Assembly: GCF_949628215.1 (NCBI RefSeq)
Contig: NC_134280.1
Span: forward strand, 14,457,795-14,521,794
Direction of reading: 5' to 3'
DNA length: 64,000 bases
Source of the DNA: Phalacrocorax aristotelis
Lineage: Eukaryota > Chordata > Aves > Suliformes > Phalacrocoracidae
Every line of letters begins with the position of its first letter. The stretch's first letter is position 1. Made by a program: the position numbers and the translations under genes. Below the pieces are notes generated by a model that searched no databases, had not been told where the DNA came from, and was given only the letters and a program-made list of their open reading frames with translations. Below are positions 52,831 to 62,308 of this stretch, piece after piece.

Positions 52831-55498
52831 CTGCAAGATAAGGAGAGATCAGCAAGATTAAGTCAAAAAGGAAACGTTAGCTTGTGTGCCATTCTGGATT
52901 CAGGGGCAATGCTAGAGCACTGTGGATCGAGAGAGCGACGGTGGGGCTGTGCCGGCCAGAAGGGCACGCACTGAATCAGATATCCCCAATTTGCAATCGA
53001 AACGCTTTGAAAAGGGACTTCCCACAGCAACGTTCATCATCGGGCTGTCGTCGGATGTGTCAGATCCACAGACACCAGTAAGAGCTCTCCAGAACTCAGT
53101 ATTTCCAGCCAGCCAGCTTTAAAGACGCTACAGCAGCACCTTGGAAAGACCAGCACTCGGTCTCTGCTATCTTGTCAGTTTAAGAATAGTTTTAACTTTC
53201 AGCTACCCGCCGATTCTCACGGGGAGAGCCCTTTCAATAACCACTGAAATGCCAATGCCAAACCAGGGATTTTGTTTCAATTTTCACATATTCTCCTCGC
53301 AGTTTAACAGAGAGGATTCATGAGACGGAGAGGAAAATATTTCAGTGATGTGCCTCCCTGTCCAACAGACCGAGCTAACCCCCGCTTAGTCTGGTAGAAT
53401 ATCTGGTATTATTAATCATTTCGATCTCTGCCTTTTTGTCCCAAAAGGATAAACTCCCATTACCAGGCGAGGCAAAGAAACGGTTGCTCTCACTGTAACG
53501 CCGTTACCGACTGTTCTCAATACACTTTTCAATAACACCAGAATTAAAGGAGCGAAATTGTCACGGAAAACCAAATGTCACCAAATGTCTGACATAACCC
53601 CTTATTTGTAAACAAAAGAGCCTGCTGCATGAAATGTTTCAGAAATACCAATAGCCCTGCTGCAATTTTGTACTATAAGTCCTAGCTGAATTTGGCGTAG
53701 GTGATAAATGTGCAAGCTGGCCTTTATGGCAGAGACTGTCATTCTGGTCCTTGAATGAAAGCTTCCCAATCGCTATTTAAAATTATTGCTGGGAAGGCAT
53801 CTTCTCATCTGCCCTTATCTATTTCGCTTCTTTCTACACAAAGCCAAATGTAGATTATTTTTTTTTTTCCCTTCCTTCCCTTTTCCTCAGAATCTTTATT
53901 ATTTCTGTCAATCTCTGAACGGGTTTTTTTGCGTGGTCAGTGTCTTAATTTGCTACCCTAGGTGCCTTTCAAACGTGCCTCCCAAATGAGCCTCCCGGGC
54001 CCATTTGGTACCTTGCAATATTTCAGGGACAAAAATTTCCACTGCGTTTGTCTACTTTTTGCATGAAGTTGATTTTGGAAGCGTTACAAAAGCCAGCGAT
54101 TGATTGAATACTAAATAGAAGTACAAGCCCACCCCAGATCTCCCAACAACAGCCTATTAAAAATAATAAACCCAAAAATGTACTCTAAGACAGCCTTTCG
54201 CATGTTAGCAAATACACAACTTCTTTATAAACTGTGGTGACAGTGACAGAAAAAGAACAGTACGGTGTTGCTGCACCGATCCACATCACTTGTGTTGTGT
54301 GAGATTGTGTGTGCCCATAAATTTTGTATGTGAATATAACAAGCATATGTATAATGCAACAGCTCCCATAGATACCGTAAATGTATATGCCTTTGCTAAG
54401 TGGGAGGGTAGATAAAGAAGATGAGTGGGCAGTATACAGGATAGAAAGAGATTTATTTTGTGGACAAATGATATATAGATGCCACAGGAAGATACAGAGA
54501 GAGAAAAATGAACTGAGCGATAGAGCGATGATGGAAAGGAGAGATGGGCAGATAGACAGGAGAGAGCTAATTTGCAGAGCGATGGTGTTACGGCCAGATG
54601 TGCAAAGTTCACAGGCACAGCGGTTGCCTGGATGAACTGCTGGAAAGCTACGCTGAAGGCATTCGGTGACACCTAACTGCAATGGCTGGACAGGACTGAG
54701 ATGGCTGGTACCATAGGGACGGATGGCACAGTCAGTAAACGGACCGATGGACAGAGATGAGACAGACACACTCGGGAGGAGGCTGCACGCAGTGGACAAA
54801 CAGACAAGGCCAACACCACAAACGAAAGCTAAATAAATGGGAAACGAATGGGAAACGAATGGAAAGGGAGGACGGGTGAATGCAAGCCTCAACAGACAGA
54901 TGCATGCAGTGAACCAGATGAATGTGCAGGGCAGGCAGATGAGGCAAGGGATGCAAGGGATGGAGCGGGACAGGCGGAGGAAGGACAGTGGGACGGACGG
55001 GGACGGAGGCAAGCCACGGTGCAGCTGGAAGGACGGCCGGAGGGAAGCCGGGGGCACGGAGGGACACAGCGAGGGGAGCTGCCGGGCACAACCCGGGGAG
55101 AAGCCCGGGCACAGGGACGCACTCGGGGAGGCCGGGAGGGCGCGGGCAGGGCCAGGGCAAGCCGTGCGGGGCAGGGGAGAGAGCGGACGAGGCGGAGGGC
55201 ACGGGGGCGAGCCCGGCAGCCAGGTGCCGGCAGCAGGCGGGAGGACAGGCAGGGCGCACGGGGGGCTGGCAGCAGGGCCAGGCAAGGGGAACTGCCAGGG
55301 GTCAGGCGGGGGGACGGAGAGGGTGGGCTGGAGGACAGGCAGGGCGAGCGGGAGGACTGACAGGGGTCGAGGCGGGGGGCTGAGCGGGGGGCGGCAGGGC
55401 AGGCAGGGAGAGCGGCGGGGCCGGGGGCCGAGGGGGGCCGAGGCGGGGGAGAGCGGGGGAGAGCGGGCGGCGGGGGCGCGGGGCCGGGCGGCGCCCAC
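52831..55498 (-). other. INHBB: INHBB intron (2668 bp)
   Basis: This is the single intron between the GT donor at 55498-55497 and the AG acceptor at 52832-52831 (phase 1). The acceptor has a pyrimidine-rich run and plausible branch points (TGACTTAAT, GCTGATC) within 40 nt. Two halves differ sharply. The 52.9-54.2 kb half is ordinary AT-rich sequence. From about 54.45 kb to the donor the plus strand is purine-rich: first decayed GACA/GATG-type short repeats, then an extremely G-rich, C-poor zone with GAGCGGGGGA units. The pre-mRNA is therefore C/pyrimidine-rich just after exon 1. This asymmetry removes stop codons and creates long spurious frames on both strands. No second gene is supported inside. 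Confidence 0.93.
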
Positions 55499-55901
55499 CT
55501 GTCTCGGCGAAGCTGATGATCTCGGAGACGGGGTCGTGGGCCGGGGGCCCGGCGCTCGCCTGCCCGTCCAGGCTGGGGATCTCCACGCGGCCGTCCTCCC
55601 GCACCTTGCCGGCGTGCAGCTTGCGCAGCGCCGTGACCATGGCCGCCTTGGGCACGGCGTGCGTGATGTTGGGCCGGTCCCGCATCTGCAGCCGGCTCAG
55701 GATGTGCCTCTTCACCGCCTCCAGGAAATCCCCGTCCACCTTGCCCGGCTCCTCGGGCCGCCGGAAGCCGCAGGAGGTGCATGTGTCCTGCGGGGAGCCG
55801 CCGGCGGGGGCCGGCGGGGTCGGGGTGGCTGCGGCGCCCAGCAGGAGCAGCCCGCAGGCCAGCAGCGCGGCCAGCACCCCCCGGCGAGCCGCCCCGTCCA
55901 T
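55499..55901 (-). CDS. INHBB: Inhibin/activin beta-B subunit, exon 1 (signal peptide and N-terminal prodomain)
   Basis: This exon codes residues 1-134 plus the first base of codon 135. The ATG at 55901-55899 has a strong Kozak context (G at -3, G at +4) and opens a hydrophobic signal peptide of about 25 residues (LAALLACGLLLLGAAA). The prodomain follows: a short Pro/Ala-rich linker, a CTSCGFRRPEE cysteine motif, the latency-helix region (VDGDFLEAVKRHILSRLQM) and one N-glycosylation sequon, NIT, at residues 78-80. It ends at EIISFAET, where vertebrate INHBB exon 1 ends. The donor reads ACAG/GTGGGC on the minus strand (phase 1). In the family the prodomain directs dimerisation and keeps the ligand latent. 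The linker after the signal peptide is shorter than in human, which accounts for most of the length difference (392 against about 407 residues). The open frame upstream of the ATG has only a GTG near 56204, so the ATG is the sensible start. Confidence 0.97.
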
Positions 55902-56357
55902 GGCGGAGGAGCGGGGGGCCGAGCTGGGGGCCGCCCCGAAGCGCCGCAGGGAGCCCGTCTGCAGGCAGCGCCGCTCGGTGCGCTCCGCGGCGCGGAGGGG
56001 GCGGTGGCAGCCAAGCCGGGGGGGCCGCAACCGCTCCGCGCAGGGCGGGGGGGGGCGGCGGGGGGGAGCCGCGGCGGAGGGAGGGGGCGCCCGGGGAAGC
56101 GGCGTGTGCCGCCGGGGAGGCGGAGGGGGGGGGGGGAGGCTGCACCCGCAGGCACCGAGGGCGAAGTTGGGGGGGCGGGGGGGGGCAGCAGGCTTGGCGT
56201 GCACGGAAAGCCCGGCTCCACGGGGGAGGGGGACGGCAGCAGGTGAGGGGGTGGCTGCGGAGCGCGGGGAGGAGGGAGGGGGAGCGGGGAGCCAGCCGGA
56301 GGTGCGAGGGGAGCCGGGGGGAGGCGGCGCCGCGCTGCCCCGGTGCCCCGCGCCGCT

Positions 56358-56396
56358 TCAGAGGGGCACCCCCGGGCGCTGCCGCTCCTGGTCCAT
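56358..56396 (-). other. Upstream ORF in the predicted INHBB 5' UTR
   Basis: ATG at 56396-56394 (G at -3, G at +4, a strong context) opens a 12-residue frame, MDQERQRPGVPL, ending in TGA at 56360-56358. It lies 456 nt upstream of the INHBB ATG. A second, five-codon frame (MTLD, 56454-56440) would sit almost at the predicted cap. No other ATG occurs in the predicted proximal leader. If transcribed, the 12-codon uORF could lower INHBB translation. Confidence 0.45.
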
Positions 56397-56481
56397 CGCT
56401 CGCTTCGGCAGGTCCGGGCGGGCCGCGGAGAGGAGCTCTTTAGTCCAGCGTCATTGAGGGGGGTCAGGGAGATAAACGAAG

Positions 56482-56575
56482 CAGATTTATATACAATCCA
56501 ATTTATAGCCTGGAAGGAGGGGGGGGGGGAGAAATGCCACTTGTACCCCCCCGCCCACTCCGCCCCCGCAAGACA
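56482..56575 (-). promoter_or_regulatory. Proximal INHBB core promoter candidate (two TATA motifs and GC boxes)
   Basis: On the minus strand there is TATATAAA at 56493-56486 and a second CTATAAAT at 56508-56501, with an ATTGG between them. About 60 bp further upstream are adjacent GC boxes (56551-56570). Initiation would be expected near 56460, giving a 5' UTR of about 560 nt. The motifs are seen directly; their use is inferred. Mammalian INHBB promoters are generally described as GC-rich, so a TATA here may be a secondary or lineage feature. Confidence 0.5.
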
Positions 56576-57029
56576 ACAATCCACAGGCCGTGGGTGCAGG
56601 TCTCTCAGCAGGTCGGCTCCGCGCCGCTCGGTTGCGCCCGTTCAGCGCCCGCTGCTTCTCAACGTGCCATCAAAGTTGACCCGGAGCATAGCTGGGGAGG
56701 GGGCCGGGGACGGCGGGGAGGGGGTACGCGGCTGGCAGCTCCACAGTTGCGAGTCTTCTACCCCCACCGCCCCGCTTATTATTAGCGAGATGCTTTATTT
56801 TCAAAGCGGCGCGGAGGGTCCGGAGTCCGGCGAGGATGCTGCGGCGGCGCCCGGCGCGGCTCCCCCCGGCGCGGGCAGCGGCGCTGCGCTGCCGCGGAGC
56901 GGGGAATCGGCTCGATCCCGGCGATCCCAGGAGAAGCTGCACGGATCCACTCGGTCAGACCGGCTCTTCAGCTCGCCTCCTCCCTCGCTCGCTCTTTTTA
57001 AACAATATCTCCCTTGTTGGTGGTTTGGG

Positions 57030-57102
57030 TTTTATTATTATTATTGTTATTATTATTTTAAGTGTGATTTTTGTTGTTGGTGTTGCTGCTGCTGCTGCTC
57101 CA
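57030..57102. repeat. ATT/TTA and GCT microsatellites upstream of INHBB
   Basis: An interrupted (TTA/ATT)n run at about 57030-57060 is followed by T/G-rich sequence and (GCT)n at about 57083-57099. Simple sequence within the AT-rich break of the CpG island. Confidence 0.8.
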
Positions 57103-57340
57103 GTTAATCTGTCTCCCTCTCCCTCACTCTCCGCGTCTTTTTGATCTTTCGCTCGCCTTGTGCTGGCTTGAACGCCGTGTTTTGTTTTGTTTTTTTTTTT
57201 AACGCGTCTGATGTTCCCTCTCGGATCCGCAGTGGAAGGTCTCGGGGAAGCGGCTCGCTCCTCGCTTATCTTCCTCTGATCTCCTCCTGCTAATTTTCCC
57301 CCCCTGCAAAATCACGACATTGTGGCACTTTCTACTGAAA

Positions 57341-57463
57341 CTTTTATACAGGAGTTAAAACCACGTGGGAACTCCAACCTATAACAGAGACGCCATGGGT
57401 TCCTCACTATTTAGGAGATTAAGTTAAGTCTTTTGCCCCCTGGGCTATTACAGTAACTTCCTG
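57341..57463 (-). promoter_or_regulatory. Distal INHBB core promoter candidate (TATAAAAG, E-box, ETS site)
   Basis: A perfect minus-strand TATAAAAG (57348-57341) is preceded by the palindromic E-box CCACGTGG (57361-57368) and an ETS-type CAGGAAGT (57463-57456). All lie in an AT-rich island inside the CpG-rich region. A start near 57315 would lengthen the proximal transcript by about 855 nt. Motifs are seen; function is inferred. Confidence 0.4.
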
Positions 57464-57504
57464 ATGTGGAAATATTAACTATGCTGTTTCTTTAACTCCC
57501 CCCG

Positions 57505-57653
57505 TCCCCTCCCTCCCTCCCTCCCTCCCTCCCGGTTCCTGCAAACACACCCACCGCACACCGACCCGCGTCCCCGTCCCATCTCCCGGCAGGACGGACG
57601 GACGGACGGGCGGACCCCGAGCGGCGGCGGCGGCGGCGGCAGCAGCAGCCCCA
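57505..57653. repeat. Cluster of (CCCT)n, (GGAC)n, (GGC)n and (AGC)n
   Basis: Four different short tandem repeats lie within 150 bp: CCCT at about 57505-57533, GGAC at 57592-57609, GGC at about 57621-57640 and a short AGC run near 57640-57649. All are GC-rich and sit at the inner edge of the outer CpG island. Confidence 0.85.
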
Positions 57654-59882
57654 GCCGGGAGATGGATGCGCCCCCCTCCGCCCCCCCCCCCAACCACCCC
57701 CCTGGTGTTTCTTCCTTTTAAGCACTTGAAAGAAGAAGCCATTAGAAAGTTTACCGTCGGGTTGGCTTTGCGACGGGGCGGGTTTTTGTTTGTTTGTTTG
57801 AATGGGCCGGGTAATCGGGGCGGGTGCCGGGGATTGTGTGTGTTTTCCGTGGGGCTGGAGGGACGCGGGCGCGGAGCCTGGCGGAGGCAGCGCGGGTGGG
57901 GGGGGGGGGGGGGCGGCCGAGGGGAGCCGAGGGGGAGGGGGGAGAGATAACGGGATCGCCGCGGCGGCGGGGAGCCGGCCCTGCCCGTCCCTAGGGAACG
58001 GGTTTTCCTCCGTGGGGCGGCCGACGGCGAAGGGGGGGGCTGCGATCCCCGCCGCACGGGTCAGGAGAGGTTCCCACCCGGGGAGGTCCCCGGGGGCGGG
58101 GGGTAGCCCGCCGCGCCTCCGCGGCACCGGGGCGCGATAGCGGCCCACGCCGCGCCCCCCGCTGCGCGGCACGCCGCCCCACGCACCCCCCCCCCCCCCT
58201 CCCATGGGCACGCCCGGGGCCGGGCACCCGCGGCGGGGCAGCGGGAGCGGCGGGGCTCGGCGCGGCTCACCTGCGCGGTCCCGGGCGGCCACTGCGCGCT
58301 GCCCCGCCGCCCTGCGCGCCGCCGCCGCCGGCGGGAAGGCTGGGCAGCCGGCGCCCCCTCGGGGCCGCGCGGGGAAGCGGGCGGCGGGGCCGGGGGGGGC
58401 CCGGGGGGGGGCAGCGGCCCGGCGGCGGCTGTGGGAACCGCTGGAGCCCCGCTGGGCGTGGAGGGGCCGACGGGCGGTGCGGGGGGAGGCTGCTGAGTGG
58501 GTCAGCGTGTCTGGTCCTGCGTGGCGGAGAGCTGGGGCTGGGAGACGGGAGGCGCACGCTGGAGCCGGGGCGCTGAACTGGGCACGGGAGCGCCTGGGGC
58601 TCCTACAGCCCGGGAGCGGGCCCAGCCAGCGGGGCTGCCGGCTGTTCCGATTACACCTTCTGTTTTCTTTTTTTGTCTTAACAAAGGAAAATCTACCTTC
58701 AAGAATGAAAAGCAAATCTCAAGTCCTCCGTCTTTTTCATTTCAAGTGGCAAGCAGAAGCAGCACACACAAATTTCAGGTGTGCCAGCTAAGAAGCCTCT
58801 TCAGCGCATTTCAGTTTTTAAAAGAAGAATAAAACTTCTCGTGTGTTCCTGGACTGCACACATGTGAGCTCTGTTAGCTGGCGCTAATACCAGCGACACA
58901 AGAGGGTCAGCTAGAGGATCGGCTCCTTACTGTGATCTAAGAATGAAAGGGACAAATGCTCATCATATATATTTTCTTTCTTGTTCTGTACTGCAAAAGG
59001 AAAAACGTAATGCTGTACTTCAAAATCACATACCAATCCTAATCTGATTGTTCACACCAGTTTTAATATAAACACAGTCTGATTGCATGTACAGCACTAT
59101 AAGTCAAACCCTCAGTATCACTGGAGCTACCCTGTTGGGAGATCAGAATTAGATATAGTATTTCCTCCCTGCCAGTAACAGGTTTTGAGAGGAAAGCTTG
59201 GAATGTAAAAAAAGAAATAATGCTAAAAATCCAATCACTCTGACATCCTGTGAGCTAATAAGAGCACGTGAATGCAACAAGCTTAGTACTTCACAGTAAT
59301 TAATTTGACAGCAAAGAGCTAACAAGAAAACAACAGGCAGAGCAGTGATGACTGGTTCATAGAGGTCACTGTCAAACAAGAAATAGGTGCAAACACAGTC
59401 CCACTCCCTTTGAAAACAACTATTTCATTGCCCCAGTGAGAATGTAATGCCAAAGAGGGAAAATGCCATGTCTTCGGTGGGGATAACAAATCTGGGGAGG
59501 TATTTCTAGTAGTAAAACAAGGTAGAGGTTTTCTTTTTTTACATACAGTGATATTTAATCATCCCTGTTGCTCACTGCAGTGGCATGTTTTGGCTTTTCT
59601 TTCCCCCTCTCTTTTTCGGTTAGCCAAAGCCATTTTGCATATTCAAATACTGGGAAGACTTATCTTCTCTAGCAATTACTAACAAACTAATACACTAATA
59701 ACCTCTATTGTTATTTAAAGTGTGTCCAACACAGCATTCTGGAGGCAGCGCTCACACAATGGACCTTCTCTGGCTTCCTGCTAGAGAAGGACTTAATCAA
59801 ACCTTGGATGCTTTCAGGCAGAAGAGCCTACAGGGAGAGCAAACGGGGTTAACAGAAAGAAATGTGCCATTTGATTTCTAGT

Positions 59883-59899
59883 CGTGCTCAGGGAGCACG
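59883..59899. repeat. Perfect inverted repeat CGTGCTC-AGG-GAGCACG
   Basis: Seven-base arms with a three-base spacer lie in non-repetitive sequence about 4 kb upstream of the INHBB start. It could be a dimeric protein site or chance. Confidence 0.6.
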
Positions 59900-61014
59900 G
59901 CCTATTGATTGAGCCATAAAGCTCTGTTAATTTTAAGATCTCCTCAGCTTTCAGTTCTTTCCCTTGGGCATAAACTTGTTGCTTACACATAGTGGCTGAA
60001 CTATCAGGGAAAGGGCAGCTTCACACTCCCCCCACTCTGCTCTCTTCCCCTCTATTCTATTTGTTCTGAGCTCATCTGCCTGAGGACACATTTTCACACA
60101 TACCTTCTCAAACTGGATGCTATTCATCTGATTCAGGGTCATGCTTTTCCATACATTAAATGCAGGGGAAACTGGGAAGGAAATGGCTGGGATTTGTGCT
60201 TAACGGGCAAGCACACAGCTAGCCCGCTGTGAGAAGGTACAGTATCGAACGGTATTTTCTGTAGAAACACCAAGTCCCATGACTGGAATCTGATGCTTAT
60301 TGAAACTACTGGTATACTGAAATCCCTGTAAACCAAGATCCTCAGCCAGCATAAATCAGCGTGTTTCTGAGGCATCAAATTGCTACAACTCTTCCTCTAT
60401 AACCTGGATATTTGCTTACGGACGGTTTTCCCAGGGGGCTGCAGATGCAGAAGTCACGCTTCTGGAGAGGCCAGTGGGTGCAGCTCTGCACCTTCCTGAG
60501 GTGGTGGGGAGCTCTAGAAACTGATCAAACAGCAACGACACAAGGCAGCGCTTTCACCGCTCTGTGTTTCTGTGATGCTCTCCACGGGACCATAACAATT
60601 TACGCTAGCAAAGGATCTAGCCCCTCACAGATTGCTAAAGCACCCTTTATGCTCTTAAACCATTAATAATATCTATTAGGTAACCTTACTAATCCCTTTG
60701 AGGAAGGATTTTCTTTACTGTACTGATGGCTAAACTGAATAAAGCTTCGTATATGAGGCCTGGTTTGCACTAGAAATGCTTTTCCTTTGATAACCAGCGA
60801 ATACAAGTTTTACTAGCACAAGCATCTTTTTCTGCAAGCGTTTCCCAAATAAAATAGGCTATACTGGCAAAAGCACTTTTCTTTGCTTATATAGCTGCAT
60901 CTACATGGGGGATTTTTGCACATCGTGAAACGCAATCTGTTTTAAATGGCACTTCAGAGGAGCATTGCTGTCCCACAGAAGTTTCAAGGCTAGACCTTGA
61001 AGTATATACTTCTG

Positions 61015-61132
61015 TCCCATATCTGAAAGTGCTTTTTACAAGGTGGCCATTGTCATCTTGCTGGAAATACAGAGAAACTGATATGCACAGTTACAGGGGC
61101 AGGCTGGGAGCACTGTGCTCTATCTAGAATTT
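61015..61132 (-). mobile_element. MIR-like ancient SINE (reverse orientation, internally deleted)
   Basis: The plus strand reads GAAAGTGCTTTTTACAAGGTGG, CAGAGAAACTGATATGCACAG, GGGCAGGCTGGGAGC and CACTGTGCTCTATCTAG. These keep the order of a reversed MIR-type element, with the middle shortened. This is the only repeat I recognise in the far upstream flank. Confidence 0.6.
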
Positions 61133-62274
61133 GTATTCATGCCATTCTTTTGCCTCGGATGAAATTATGTATCTGTAATCAGACTGCTTCCTGACTATGC
61201 ACAGTTACTTTTAAAACAACTGCAACAAAACCGGGATGTTTCAAAAGCTCCATAATTCTGTAGAAGGGAAAGGCCTATTGAAAATCACATGAGTAAATGC
61301 CATTCTGAATGACCTGGACGTTTTCTTAACTGGCAAAGGTAGACATAACTCATGAAAAAAAAAAAACACTAAGAGGTTAATCTGGCTCCTTTGCTCCTGC
61401 CTGTGCTTCTTTAACTGAAAACTGTCTGTTAACAGAGATTTGCTCCCTCTAGAAAAACCATCCTACTCTGAACACCACTTGGAAAAGGGGGGTATAGCAA
61501 GCAGAAACAAAGGAGACCTGACCAAACTGGGAACTCATCTAGAGCAGGTACAGTGAGAATCTGGAAGATGAGTCACAGAGAAATAAAATAAGGCCCTCAA
61601 CAGGTTTTTGAAGAGCACCTATTGAATGCTCCTCACACACGTGTCAGGCAGGATGGGGCATGGGGGAGGCAGCAGTACAGGGTTGCAGGGGTATACTCAC
61701 AGCCTCAGCCTCCCATGCCCGCTGCACCTGCTTCAACGCAGCTGTAGCCCCGCTCCCTCCAGCTCTCCCAGCTCAGCTACCTGCTGGTGCCTCATGGGCA
61801 ACATATTGTCTGATCAGTCCTCTTCAATGACCCCTTCATGGTCAGGGAAGGTTTGCATCCAAGCTCCCAGGTTTGCTGTGGGGAACGAAGTGCAGGCAGA
61901 TCTCATGCACCATGAGTGACGCAGTCAGGCACCTCACCTCAGGCAGGTGTCCGCGCAAAGTAGCGTGCCCTTTGGCAAAGGGACCGAGTTCAGGGATCTG
62001 CTTCAATTTCTGAAGTAAAGGGACCGAACGCCATCGGGTGGATACCCTGTGTGGTATTCAAAAGCTCTCTGCTGCTCGTTGATGGTCCAGAAGTGCTCTT
62101 GTTTCCCTTGCACAGTCTGTCCTCTGCAGTCCAAAGTCGTAGCCTTATAACCAGGCAGTGACTTCCTCTGAAGTTGCTTGTATTGACCTAAATAGTTTGG
62201 GGCAGGTGAGGACACACAGACAACATGAAAAAGCTGTGCTGGTTGCCCAACAAAGAAGTGTCTGCTTTGTGGTG

Positions 62275-62308
62275 AGCACTTTTAACATATAAGCACTTTT
62301 AACATACT
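62275..62308. repeat. 17-bp tandem duplication
   Basis: AGCACTTTTAACATATA is followed directly by AGCACTTTTAACATACT: a recent small duplication. Confidence 0.9.

Larger units (their letters stand above)
55000..58650. promoter_or_regulatory. CpG-island promoter region of INHBB
   Basis: CpG-dense, GC-rich sequence covers the start of intron 1, exon 1 and about 2.7 kb upstream, with many GC boxes. It is interrupted by an AT-rich block at about 56.96-57.50 kb that contains ATT/TTA and GCT repeats, making effectively two islands. G or C runs of 9-16 bases (for example 56125-56136, 57898-57913, 58186-58199) could form quadruplex or i-motif structures. The sharp drop in CpG after about 58.65 kb marks the outer edge. 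The long open frames here on both strands are artefacts of composition. Confidence 0.85.

Noticed and set aside
54185..55498. 437-codon minus-strand open frame within the intron
   Set aside because: Read-through of C/T-rich intron giving a Pro/Ser/Leu-rich product; the GT donor and AG acceptor and the conserved protein junction define the intron instead.
55302..56204. INHBB with a 101-residue N-terminal extension
   Set aside because: The first codon is GTG, not ATG, and the added part is Pro-rich leader sequence; the ATG at 55901 has a strong context and starts a proper signal peptide.
54837..56246. 469-codon plus-strand open frame across intron 1 and exon 1
   Set aside because: Low-complexity G/A/R-rich product in a zone of extreme strand skew, antisense to the real exon; no domain. 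Explained by stop depletion.
57492..58715. 407-codon minus-strand frame upstream of INHBB
   Set aside because: Composition-driven frame in the CpG island (Pro/Arg/Ala-rich), overlapping several other such frames; no conserved feature.
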